From Hyphomicrobium_A sp963745205 (GTDB lineage Bacteria; Pseudomonadota; Alphaproteobacteria; Rhizobiales; Hyphomicrobiaceae), in contig CAVUWX010000012.1 of NCBI GenBank assembly GCA_963745205.1, forward strand, positions 62,001 to 126,000: a DNA stretch of 64,000 bases, given 5' to 3'. The notes below the pieces were generated by a model that ran no database searches, had not been told where the DNA came from, and saw only the letters and a program-made list of their open reading frames with translations. Position 1 is the first letter of the stretch. Each line of letters begins with the position of its first letter. Positions 49,278 to 57,273 of the stretch are shown piece by piece. Position numbers and translations under genes: made by a program.

Positions 49278-50183
49278 TCAGTTGGGCACAAATTTTGTGC
49301 GCCGCAAGCGCATCAGTCCCTCTTGCGCGACCGACGCGATCAGCGTGCCGCCTCGGGTGTAGATGCTTCCCCGGCTAAAGCCGCGAGAGCTGTGGGCGCT
49401 GGGGCTGTCTTGCACATAAAGCATCCACTCGTCCGCGCGGAACGGCCGATGGTACCAGAGCGCATGGTCGAGGCTCGCAAGCTGGATGTCGGCGTCGAAC
49501 AGGAGCTTACCGTGCGCGATGAGCGCCGTATCCAGCAGGGTGAAGTCGGAGGCATAGGCGAGCACTGCCTGATGCACGGCCGGGTCGTCTGGCAGGTGCC
49601 CCGCCGCACGGAACCAGATCTGCTGCGCGGGTGTCTTCCTTTCCCGCGTGAGGTAGCGGGAGATGTCCACGACGCGCATGTCTATCGGGCGGTCGCGCTC
49701 CCAGTAGCTGCGCATCGCGGCGGGTAGCTTGTCGATGAGGTCGGCGATGATCGCTTTAGGGTTCAACAGCGCCTCGGGCGGCGGAACATCCGGCATGGCG
49801 CTCTGGTGCTCGAGACCCTCCTCGACCTTGTGGAAGGAGGCGCTCATGGTGAAAATTGCCGCCCCGTGCTGGATCGCCTTGACGCGGCGGGTCGTGAAGC
49901 TACCGCCGTCGCGGATACGCTCCACGTCGTAGATGATGGGGAGCGATGGATCGCCGGCGAGGAGGAAATAGCCGTGCAGGGAATGCACCGGACGCGCCGG
50001 ATCGACCGTGCGCGAGGCTGCTATCAGCGCCTGCCCCAGGACCTGACCGCCGTACACGCGTTGCCAGCCTTCGCTGCCGCGCGCGCCCCGGAACAGGTTG
50101 TCCTCGAGCTGCTCCAGATCGAGCACGGCAAGCAAAGCATTGAGCGCGGTGTCGGGCGCGTCTGGGGACACGTCTACAGACAT
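49278..50183 (-). CDS. tesB: Acyl-CoA thioesterase II
   Basis: 301 residues in the double-hotdog layout of TesB: GWQRVYGGQVLGQALIAASR with the active-site region, PVHSLHGYFLLAGDP, SFTTRRVKAIQHG, and in the second half LLDTALIAHG and SLDHALWYHRPFRADEWMLY. It hydrolyses acyl-CoA to free fatty acid and CoA. The gene stands alone; it ends 245 bases from glnK and its start is 106 bases from the divergent hydroxylase gene. Confidence 0.94.
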   Translation of the reverse strand: MSVDVSPDAPDTALNALLAVLDLEQLEDNLFRGARGSEGWQRVYGGQVLGQALIAASRTVDPARPVHSLHGYFLLAGDPSLPIIYDVERIRDGGSFTTRRVKAIQHGAAIFTMSASFHKVEEGLEHQSAMPDVPPPEALLNPKAIIADLIDKLPAAMRSYWERDRPIDMRVVDISRYLTRERKTPAQQIWFRAAGHLPDDPAVHQAVLAYASDFTLLDTALIAHGKLLFDADIQLASLDHALWYHRPFRADEWMLYVQDSPSAHSSRGFSRGSIYTRGGTLIASVAQEGLMRLRRTKFVPN

Positions 50184-50289
50184 AAGGCCTCGCGATTTCT
50201 GCTAGTCTTCGAGCGTAAGCGGCGTAATGGGAGCGAAGGGCGCGTGCCTGTCAACAAGCGAAGCCGTCTCTTGGACAATCGGCCATCCC

Positions 50290-51534
50290 ATGCCCGATGA
50301 ATCCGCAGCCGGCCACTATGCCGTGGTCATTTCGGGAGCGAGCTTCGCGGGGCTCGCGCTGGCGTGCGGGCTGGGCCAAGTCCTGGGACCGGAAGACCGG
50401 ATTGCGCTCATCGATCGCAGCGCCGGCCCGGGTACTGCAAAGCACGACAGCCGCGCCTCCGCGCTTTCGGCGGGCTCCCAGCACATGCTGAATGCGCTCG
50501 GCGTCTGGCCCGCGCTTGCGGCGGAAGCGCAGCCGATCGCCGGCATCGAGATCACGGACTCTGACCTCGAGGCAGGAGTGCGCCCTGTCCTTCTTACCTA
50601 CGATAATGTCACCGACGCGCACGAACCAGCGACCTACATCGTTCCCAACGCCGCGCTGTACGACGCACTATACGCGGCGGCAAAGCGCATCGCTTCGATT
50701 GAGTGGATCGTGCCCGGCGAAGCGCGAGATTTCTCGAGCGGCGAGACCGGCGTGCGCGTGCGGCTTGCCGACGGACGCGAGATCGACGCCGCGCTGCTCG
50801 TCGCCGCCGAGGGGCGCGACTCGAAGCTGCGTGAGGCGGCCGGCATCGGGATAGTCGGCTGGAGCTATCCCCAGATCGGCATCGTCACGACGGTGTGCCA
50901 TGAGCGCCCACACGAGGCCCGCGCGGTGCAGCACTTCCTCCCCGCTGGCCCCTTCGCGATCCTTCCCCTCAAGGGCAACCGCTCCTGCATCACCTGGACC
51001 GAGGACGAGGAGAACGGCCGGCGCATCATGAGCCTCGACGATGCGGGCTTCCTTTCCGAGGTCGAGAAACGTTTCGGTGGCAAGCTCGGCGCCGTTGCAC
51101 TCGATGGCCAGCGCCAATCCTGGCCGCTGAAGACGCATCTCGCCCGCCGCTACGTCGCCGATCGCTTCGCGCTCGTCGGCGACGCCGCGCATGGTGTGCA
51201 TCCGCTTGCCGGGCAGGGCCTCAACCTCGCGTTCCGAGATGTCGCCGCGCTTGTCGAGGTGGTCGCGGACGCGGCGCGGCTTGGGTTCGAGCCGGGGAAC
51301 GCGCAGGCGCTGGCCCACTACGAGCGCTGGCGGCGCTTTGATTCCGCGCTCTCGGCCGCGACGTTCGATGGACTCAACCGGCTGTTCGCCAACGACGCGA
51401 CGCTTCTGCGCTCCGTGCGCGAGATCGGTCTCGGCCTCGTCGAACGCGTGCCCATGCTCAAGCGCTTCTTCGTCAGCGAGGCGGCAGGGCTCTCTGGCGA
51501 GCTCCCGCGGCTGCTCAAGGGCGAGCGGGTTTAG
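50290..51534 (+). CDS. UbiH/UbiF/COQ6-type FAD monooxygenase
   Basis: 414 residues from the ATG at 50,290. N-terminal FAD motif is unusual: ISGASFAGLALACGL, where the GxGxxG middle Gly is Ser. Later motifs are normal: DSRASALSAGS (the substrate-loop R), and the C-terminal FAD site FALVGDAAHGVHPLAGQGLN. The family adds hydroxyls to the ubiquinone ring; which position is not decided. It is convergent with rimM, separated by one base. Confidence 0.88.
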   Translation: MPDESAAGHYAVVISGASFAGLALACGLGQVLGPEDRIALIDRSAGPGTAKHDSRASALSAGSQHMLNALGVWPALAAEAQPIAGIEITDSDLEAGVRPVLLTYDNVTDAHEPATYIVPNAALYDALYAAAKRIASIEWIVPGEARDFSSGETGVRVRLADGREIDAALLVAAEGRDSKLREAAGIGIVGWSYPQIGIVTTVCHERPHEARAVQHFLPAGPFAILPLKGNRSCITWTEDEENGRRIMSLDDAGFLSEVEKRFGGKLGAVALDGQRQSWPLKTHLARRYVADRFALVGDAAHGVHPLAGQGLNLAFRDVAALVEVVADAARLGFEPGNAQALAHYERWRRFDSALSAATFDGLNRLFANDATLLRSVREIGLGLVERVPMLKRFFVSEAAGLSGELPRLLKGERV

Positions 51535-51535
51535 C

Positions 51536-52060
51536 TCAATCCTCCTCGCGCGCCTCGACGGAGACCGGCAGAATGACCGTGATCGTCCCGCCGGCAACGT
51601 CGACGGATGGAACGTACGCATCGGCGAACGGGATCAGCTCGGTTTCGCGTGCGCCTTCCAGGCGCAGCTCCAGAATGTCGCCGGCACCGTAGTTGTCGAC
51701 GGCGACGATGGTCCCGAGCGTGCGCCCGTCGGGATCGACCACACGCAAGCCGATGAGATCGGTGCGGTAGAACTCGTTCTCCGCGGCCGGGCGAAGCCGC
51801 GACCGCTCGACATACAGCGCGAGGCCCTTCATGGCCTCGACGCCGTTGCGGTCGGCGATGCCGGCGATGCGCGCGACGACACCCCTCGGTGCCACTCGCA
51901 CTACCTTGATTTCGATGCGACGTGTCCCGTCCGCGGTCTCAAGCGGGCCGTAGGAGGCGATCGCCGCGGGGTCTTGCGTGTAGCTCTGGATCAGGACCTC
52001 GCCGCGCACGCCGTGCGGCGCCCCAATGCGGCCTATGAGAACCCGGCTCTTGTCGCTCAT
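51536..52060 (-). CDS. rimM: Ribosome maturation factor RimM
   Basis: 174 residues: N-terminal RimM domain with RVLIGRIGAPHGVRGEVLIQ, then YVERSRLRPAAENEFYRTDL and a PRC-barrel half ending GTITVILPV. It assists 30S head assembly by binding S19. In the conserved ffh-rpsP-rimM-trmD-rplS operon this gene is normally followed by trmD, but here it is last and converges with the hydroxylase gene; trmD and rplS must be elsewhere. Confidence 0.95.
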   Translation of the reverse strand: MSDKSRVLIGRIGAPHGVRGEVLIQSYTQDPAAIASYGPLETADGTRRIEIKVVRVAPRGVVARIAGIADRNGVEAMKGLALYVERSRLRPAAENEFYRTDLIGLRVVDPDGRTLGTIVAVDNYGAGDILELRLEGARETELIPFADAYVPSVDVAGGTITVILPVSVEAREED

Positions 52061-52081
52061 GTGGGCTATCCGGAAGTGGCG

Positions 52082-52441
52082 TCAAGCCGGCAGCGGCCCA
52101 AGATAGGTGAGCTCGACACGTACGGCAGCACCCCCCACCTCGACCACTGTCGCGGTCTTTGGCGCCGCGCGCTCGAACGCCCCCACGATATCGAGGCTGG
52201 CGCCGGCGGGACCAGCCGAAAATCCGGTGATCAGTTTTCCGTCGGGCGGTACATCGAGGCGTAACCTCACCGTGTTGACGCGCCGGGCGGCGTCGAACTG
52301 GCAGGAGCCCTGGAACACGCCGCCCCAAGGGTCGGAGCCGAGAATGCGTCCCTTCCGCAGCGTGGCGAGCGCACTGCCTTCCGTCGGCATGCGCTCGCCG
52401 TCGACGGCGTAGGCAAGGCCGTAGATCCCGTCCTCGAGCAT
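52082..52441 (-). CDS. Small GrlR-like protein inserted between rpsP and rimM
   Basis: 119 residues from the ATG at 52,441, with GGGGGGA just upstream. A single beta-rich domain: IYGLAYAVDGERMPTEG, ATLRKGRILGSDPWGG, VFQGSCQFD, and TVRLRLDVPPDGK. The strand pattern with GRILGSDPWGGVF resembles GrlR-type (T3SS negative regulator) domains, which also occur in non-pathogens. No signal peptide. Function here is unknown. A hairpin over the ribosome site (next entry) and its position in a ribosome operon suggest regulation with rpsP and rimM. Confidence 0.62.
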   Translation of the reverse strand: MLEDGIYGLAYAVDGERMPTEGSALATLRKGRILGSDPWGGVFQGSCQFDAARRVNTVRLRLDVPPDGKLITGFSAGPAGASLDIVGAFERAAPKTATVVEVGGAAVRVELTYLGPLPA

Positions 52442-52444
52442 CCA

Positions 52445-52460
52445 TCCCCCCAGTGGGGGA
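52445..52460 (-). promoter_or_regulatory. Hairpin covering the ribosome-binding site of the GrlR-like gene
   Basis: In the minus-strand RNA, TCCCCC pairs with GGGGGA around a 4-base loop, and the G-run is the Shine-Dalgarno of the gene starting 52,441. It could hold the site shut unless something (ribosome passage from rpsP, RNA or protein) opens it. Six base pairs, five of them G-C. Confidence 0.5.
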
Positions 52461-52531
52461 GAAACTTAAGCATCCTTCGGTTGAATAATGTTTACCCCGA
52501 TCCGGGAGGTTGCAGGCGCGTTTGACCCCGG

Positions 52532-52921
52532 TCAGGCCGCGGGCTCCGCCGGAGCAGCGGCAGCGGGGGCAGCCTCGCCGGCCTTGGCCGCCTTTTCGAC
52601 TGCAGCGGCCTCACGCTCGAGGCGCTTCTTCTTCGGCTTCGCCTTGTTGGGGTTGTTGGAGCCAATGCGCTTCATTAGCCCTGCTGCATCGAGCAGGCGC
52701 GCCACGCGGTCGGTCGGCAGCGCCCCGACCGAGAGCCAGTACTTGCAGCGGTCGAGGTTGAGCTTTACGCGGTTCTGGTCGTCTTTCTTGAGCATGGGGT
52801 CGAACGTCCCGATCTGCTCGATGTAGCGCCCGTCGCGGGGCGAGGCCGTGGTCGCCGCCACGACGTAGTAGTAGGGCCGCTTCTTGGCGCCGCCGCGCGA
52901 AAGCCGGATCTTTACGGACAT
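52532..52921 (-). CDS. rpsP: 30S ribosomal protein S16
   Basis: 129 residues: S16 core MSVKIRLSRGGAKKRPYYYV, then RDGRYIEQIGTFDPM and LNLDRCKYWLSVGALPTDRV, followed by a Lys- and then Ala-rich C-terminal extension of about 45 residues, common in alphaproteobacteria. It lies 32 bases after ffh and 90 bases before the GrlR-like gene. Confidence 0.97.
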   Translation of the reverse strand: MSVKIRLSRGGAKKRPYYYVVAATTASPRDGRYIEQIGTFDPMLKKDDQNRVKLNLDRCKYWLSVGALPTDRVARLLDAAGLMKRIGSNNPNKAKPKKKRLEREAAAVEKAAKAGEAAPAAAAPAEPAA

Positions 52922-52953
52922 CTGTCGTCTTCCTTCATCGCTGGTTGATGTTG

Positions 52954-54525
52954 CTACTTCTTCTTTCCCGGGAAGCCGGGGAATTTGGGTAGGCCGCCGC
53001 CCAATCCGGGCAGGCCGCCACCGAGGCCGGGAAGCTTAGGCATCACGCCGCCGCCAAAGCCTGGCAGCACCTTGGGCAACCCCTTCGGCAGCGCGTCCCT
53101 GAGCTCGGGCGAAAGCTGCTCGAGCGCCTTGGGGTCGAGCTTCTGCAGCTCCTCCTGCATGGCGGCCATCTCCGCCTCGCTCGGGGCGGCGCCTCCGCGG
53201 CCTACGAGCCGGTTGAGCATTCCCTTGTTGCGGCCGAGCGTCTTCATCATGTCGGCCATTTGCCGGTGCATCTTTACCAGGCGGTTCACCTCTTCGACTT
53301 TGGTGCCCGAGCCGGCGGCGATGCGCCGCTTACGGCGCGCATCCAGCACCTTCGGGTTGCGCCGCTCCGATGGCGTCATCGAGGTGATGATGGCGTGCTG
53401 GCGCTTCAGGATCTTGTCGTCGAGATTGGCCTCGGCGATCTGCGCCTTGAGCTTGCCGACGCCGGGCATCATGCCGAGGACGCCCGACATGCCGCCGATC
53501 CTCTGCATCTGCTTTAGCTGCTCGGCCATGTCGTCGAGATCGAAGGCGCCCTGCTTCATCTTCTGGGCGATCTTCTGGGCCATCTCGACGTCGATCGTCT
53601 GCGCGGCCTTCTCCACGAGCGTGACGACGTCGCCCATGCCGAGGATGCGGGACGCAACGCGCGAGGGATGGAAGTCTTCCAGCGCGTCCCACTTCTCGCC
53701 GACGCCCATCAGCTTGATCGGCTTGCCGGTGACGGCGCGCATGGATAGCGCCGCGCCGCCGCGCGCATCGCCGTCGGCACGCGTCAGCACAATCCCGGAG
53801 ATGCCGACACGGCTGTCAAATGACTTCGCGACGTTGACGGCGTCCTGGCCGGTGAGGCTGTCGGCGACGAGCAGCGTCTCGTGCGGATGCGCGATGTCGC
53901 GGATCTCGACCGTCTCTGCCATCAGCGCTTCGTCGATGTGGGTGCGACCCGCGGTATCGAGCATGACGACATCGTAGCCACCGAGGCGCGCGGCATCGAG
54001 CGCGCGCCGCGCGATCTGCTGCGGCGTCTGGCCGGGGATGATGGCAAGCGTATCGACCTGCGTCTGCTCGCCGAGCACGCGGAGCTGCTCCTGCGCAGCT
54101 GGCCGCCGCGTATCGAGCGAGGCCATTAACACCTTCTTCTTCTCGCGGTCGGTAAGGCGCTTGGCGATCTTCGCCGTAGTCGTCGTTTTGCCCGAGCCCT
54201 GCAGGCCGACCAGCATGATCGCGACCGGCGGTGCGGCGGCAATGTCGATCGGCACGGCGTCGGAGCCGAGCATGGCGACGAGCTCGTCGTGCACGACCTT
54301 GACGACCATCTGTCCCGGCGTGATCGAGCGCACCACGTCCTGGCCGACCGCCTTCGCCTTCACCTTCTCGATGAAGTCCTTGACTACGTCGAGCGAGACG
54401 TCCGCCTCTATGAGCGCGCGCCGCACCTCGCGCATGGCTTCGCCGACGTCGCTCTCGGTCAGCGCGCCGCGTCGTGTCAGCTTGTCGAGGACACCCGAAA
54501 GGCGGTCCGACAGCGTTTGAAACAT
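52954..54525 (-). CDS. ffh: Signal recognition particle protein Ffh (SRP54)
   Basis: 523 residues: N domain, G domain with GLQGSGKT (107-114), DTAGRTHIDEALMAE and TRADGDARGGAALS, and a Met-rich M domain (MQRIGGMSGVLGMMPGVGK, then MTPSERRNPKVLDARRKRR) that binds SRP RNA and signal sequences. The C-terminus is an extended Gly/Pro-rich tail. Partner FtsY is encoded in this window at 58,527. First gene of the ffh-rpsP-...-rimM operon. Confidence 0.97.
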   Translation of the reverse strand: MFQTLSDRLSGVLDKLTRRGALTESDVGEAMREVRRALIEADVSLDVVKDFIEKVKAKAVGQDVVRSITPGQMVVKVVHDELVAMLGSDAVPIDIAAAPPVAIMLVGLQGSGKTTTTAKIAKRLTDREKKKVLMASLDTRRPAAQEQLRVLGEQTQVDTLAIIPGQTPQQIARRALDAARLGGYDVVMLDTAGRTHIDEALMAETVEIRDIAHPHETLLVADSLTGQDAVNVAKSFDSRVGISGIVLTRADGDARGGAALSMRAVTGKPIKLMGVGEKWDALEDFHPSRVASRILGMGDVVTLVEKAAQTIDVEMAQKIAQKMKQGAFDLDDMAEQLKQMQRIGGMSGVLGMMPGVGKLKAQIAEANLDDKILKRQHAIITSMTPSERRNPKVLDARRKRRIAAGSGTKVEEVNRLVKMHRQMADMMKTLGRNKGMLNRLVGRGGAAPSEAEMAAMQEELQKLDPKALEQLSPELRDALPKGLPKVLPGFGGGVMPKLPGLGGGLPGLGGGLPKFPGFPGKKK

Positions 54526-54566
54526 GCGTCCTTCCTGTGCGGCCGAGCTGGGGTCCGCGCAAAACG

Positions 54567-54601
54567 AAAAAGCACCCGCGGGCGCAACGCGCTGGCGGGT
54601 G
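54567..54601 (-). terminator. Terminator-like hairpin in the ffh leader
   Basis: Minus strand: stem CACCCGC/GCGGGTG (54,573-54,579 with 54,595-54,601), an inner GCGC pair, then five T (A-run 54,567-54,571). It stands only 42 bases before the ffh start and 450 bases after the sugar dehydrogenase stop, so it could end a leftward transcript from the gap or act as an attenuator for ffh. Confidence 0.6.
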
Positions 54602-55052
54602 TTGACCTCCCGGCCTCACGGATACTTCCGCGGGACGGGCGGCGGCTCTGGTGTCAGGGCCGTCTTGAGTGGCGCGGACAATGCCCCTGCGTCTGCGGCG
54701 CTGTCAACCCCGGGAGGCTTGGACGTGCGCCCGAGCCAGCGTGCGCTCGCGGCGCCGAACCCGGCGTCGCCACTGCCGCGCTATTCTGCCGAACTCGGCG
54801 CAGAGCGCGGCGCTCGGGCAGCGTCAGGCAAATGCAATTGGGCCCCCAGGGGCAGGGGCGCGGGGTGGCAAGCGAAAGCCTCAGGAGCCGCCGGCTCGCC
54901 TTGGTCAGCGGTGGACCTAGCAGGTTGTGCGCAGGATCGGGGGTGCGCTCAATGTTGGGCATCGGATTGGCCTTCGGGGAAGCTTCCTTGAGGATACTAC
55001 GCCTGCGTCGCGAGCCGGCATTTGATAACGGTCAAGGCCTCGGGGGTTGGCG
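54602..55052. other. Intergenic stretch without a recognised gene
   Basis: 451 bases between the sugar dehydrogenase and the ffh leader hairpin. Several long frames cross it on both strands, but none has a credible start, ribosome site or recognisable protein. It presumably holds the ffh promoter. I looked for SRP RNA, RNase P and tmRNA signatures and found none. Confidence 0.6.
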
Positions 55053-56204
55053 TCACTTGGCCGGCGATATTCTCAAGATCTCGCCGTCGTTCTCATCGGT
55101 GAGCGCCCACAGCGCTCCGTCCGGGCCTTGCCTGACGTCACGAATACGCTTTCCCAGATCCGCGAGCAGCTTCTCGGCCATCACGACATTGTCGCCGTCG
55201 AAGACGAGCCGCTCGATGTGCTCGCCCGCGAGTCCTCCGACGAACGCGTTACCCTTCCACTCGGGGAAAAGGTCGCCAGTGTAGAAGGCGAGCCCACTCG
55301 TGGCGATCGACGGCTTCCAGTAGTAGACTGCCGGCTCCATGCCGGGTTTCTCCGACCCCTCACCGATCTTGCTGCCGTCGTAGTCGATGCCATACGTGAT
55401 GATCGGCCAGCCGTAGTTCTTGCCCTTCTCCGGGTGGTTGAGCTCATCGCCGCCCTGGGCGCCGTGCTCGACCGTGTAGAGCGCACCCGTATCGGGGCGC
55501 AACGCCGCGCCCTGCACGTTGCGGTGCCCGATGGACCAGACTTCCGGCGCCCAGCCGGGCAGCCTGGGATTGTCGGCGGGCGCCGAGCCATCGGGATTGA
55601 TGCGGATGATCTTGCCCAAATCGTTTGCTGGGTTCTGCGCTTCGGCGCGCAGCTTGTTGCGTTCGCCTGTGGTGACGAACAGCGTTCCATCGTGCGCCCA
55701 CACGAGCCGCGAGCCGAAGTGATATTGGCTATAGGCGGCGGGCTGCTGCTGGAAGATGACCTTCAGGTTCTCGAGATGGCCGCCGTCTCCTTCGGTCACG
55801 AGCTTGGCGCGCGCGACGCTCGTTCCGTTCTCGAACCAGCCGCGCGGCTCGCCGTAGGAGAAATAGATCGTGCCCGTCTTAGCAAAGTCGGGCGCCAGCA
55901 GCACATCGAGCAAGCCGCCCTGACCGATGGCGGCCACTTCGGGCACGCCGGCGAGGGGCTTCGACAGCTTTCCGTCCTTGCCCACGATGCGCAGGCGCCC
56001 CGGGCGCTCGGTGACCAGCATGCGCCCATCGGGGAGAAACTGCAGGCCCCAGGGGTGCTCGAGGCCCTTGGCGATGCTCTCGACTTTGATCCGGCTCGGC
56101 TGGGGCGGCGGTGGAGCATTGGTAATAACCGCCGCGGCCGGCCCGGCTGCGACACCGAGCGCTCCCGCCAGCGCCACAGCGATCCTTGCAATTCGATTGA
56201 ACAT
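55053..56204 (-). CDS. Periplasmic PQQ-dependent sugar dehydrogenase (GSDH/YliI type)
   Basis: 383 residues with a signal peptide (about 1-25, ending AGPAAA). The six-bladed propeller shows ESIAKGLEHPWGLQFLPDGR, GRLRIVGKDGKLSKPLAGVP, GQGGLLDVLLAPDF, the ERNKLRAEAQNPANDLGKII ring and VEHGAQGGDELNHPEKGKNY. These are typical of the soluble glucose/aldose-sugar dehydrogenase family with PQQ as cofactor. Sugar preference and electron acceptor cannot be told. Divergent from dapF, 56 bases apart. Confidence 0.92.
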   Translation of the reverse strand: MFNRIARIAVALAGALGVAAGPAAAVITNAPPPPQPSRIKVESIAKGLEHPWGLQFLPDGRMLVTERPGRLRIVGKDGKLSKPLAGVPEVAAIGQGGLLDVLLAPDFAKTGTIYFSYGEPRGWFENGTSVARAKLVTEGDGGHLENLKVIFQQQPAAYSQYHFGSRLVWAHDGTLFVTTGERNKLRAEAQNPANDLGKIIRINPDGSAPADNPRLPGWAPEVWSIGHRNVQGAALRPDTGALYTVEHGAQGGDELNHPEKGKNYGWPIITYGIDYDGSKIGEGSEKPGMEPAVYYWKPSIATSGLAFYTGDLFPEWKGNAFVGGLAGEHIERLVFDGDNVVMAEKLLADLGKRIRDVRQGPDGALWALTDENDGEILRISPAK

Positions 56205-56260
56205 TGAGTTCGAGCCTCCGTTCGATTGTCTTTTGAAGCCGTGGCGCCATATATGGGCTC

Positions 56261-57127
56261 ATGTCCGCCTCCGCCACCATTCCCTTCCGCAAGATGAACG
56301 GGCTCGGCAACGACTTCGTGGTGCTTGACGCGCGCCGCAATTCGATCAGCCTGGCGCCGGAGGATGCGCGTCGCATCAGCGACCGCGCCAAGGGACCTGG
56401 CTGCGATCAGGTGATCGTGCTCGAGCCTTCGAAGAAGGCCGACCTCTTCATGCGCATCTTTAACGCCGATGGGTCAGAGGTTGAGGCCTGCGGCAACGCC
56501 GCGCGCTGCATCGCGCTGCTCGTCGCCGAGGAGAGCGGCCGCCCCGATGTGACCGTGGAGACGCGCGCCGGCCAACTCAAGGCGCACGTGGAAAGCGCCG
56601 ACAGCGTCGTGATCGATATGGGTGTGCCGCGCTTTGCGTGGGAGGACATCCCGCTCGCCGAGCCGTTCGCCGACACGACGCGCATCGAGCTGCAGATGGG
56701 GCCGATCGACGACCCGATCCTGCACTCGCCTTCGGTCGTCAACGTCGGCAACCCGCATGCGATCTTCTGGGTCGACGACGTCGAAGCCTACGATCTCGGG
56801 CGTTTCGGCCCGCTGCTCGAGAACCACCCCGTATTTCCCGAGCGCGCCAACATCTCGCTGGCGCAGGTCACGTCGCGCAACGCGTTGACGCTGCGCACCT
56901 GGGAGCGCGGCGCCGGCCTGACGAAGGCGTGCGGCACGGCTGCCTGCGCGGCCGCGGTCGCGGCGGCGCGCAGCGGATTAACCGACCGTCAAGTCACTGT
57001 CACACTTGCGGGGGGAAATCTGTCTATCGATTGGACCGCCGACGGCCATATCCTTATGCGCGGCCCCGCAGAGTTCGAATTCGAAAGCACCCTTCCGGCG
57101 GAGACTCTGTCGCGCGCGCCAGTCTAG
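56261..57127 (+). CDS. dapF: Diaminopimelate epimerase
   Basis: 288 residues. The two catalytic cysteines are Cys77 in EACGNAARC and Cys224 in KACGTAACAAA; KMNGLGNDFVVLD and GNPHAIFWVDDVE are further signatures. It makes meso-diaminopimelate for lysine and peptidoglycan. It heads the conserved dapF-mtaB-ftsY-ispZ group. The 146 bases before mtaB appear to hold no gene. Confidence 0.97.
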   Translation: MSASATIPFRKMNGLGNDFVVLDARRNSISLAPEDARRISDRAKGPGCDQVIVLEPSKKADLFMRIFNADGSEVEACGNAARCIALLVAEESGRPDVTVETRAGQLKAHVESADSVVIDMGVPRFAWEDIPLAEPFADTTRIELQMGPIDDPILHSPSVVNVGNPHAIFWVDDVEAYDLGRFGPLLENHPVFPERANISLAQVTSRNALTLRTWERGAGLTKACGTAACAAAVAAARSGLTDRQVTVTLAGGNLSIDWTADGHILMRGPAEFEFESTLPAETLSRAPV

Positions 57128-57273
57128 CGGCTGTCAGAGTTGTCCGCTAAGAAGCCCTGGCAAATGGTCTCCGCCCCGTCCTGCCGCCGCCGACAGCCAC
57201 GCGCGTGGACTGTCATTGTTTTAGCCGTCGCTGCTGCTAGCTGCTGGTGTCGCAAGGAAGACGCAAACAAGAG

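Noticed and set aside
54602..55052. A structural RNA (SRP RNA, RNase P or tmRNA) beside ffh
   Set aside because: None of their hallmark sequences was found on either strand.
54289..55284. 331-codon rightward frame spanning the ffh leader
   Set aside because: It overlaps ffh and the sugar dehydrogenase, and has no domain or good start.
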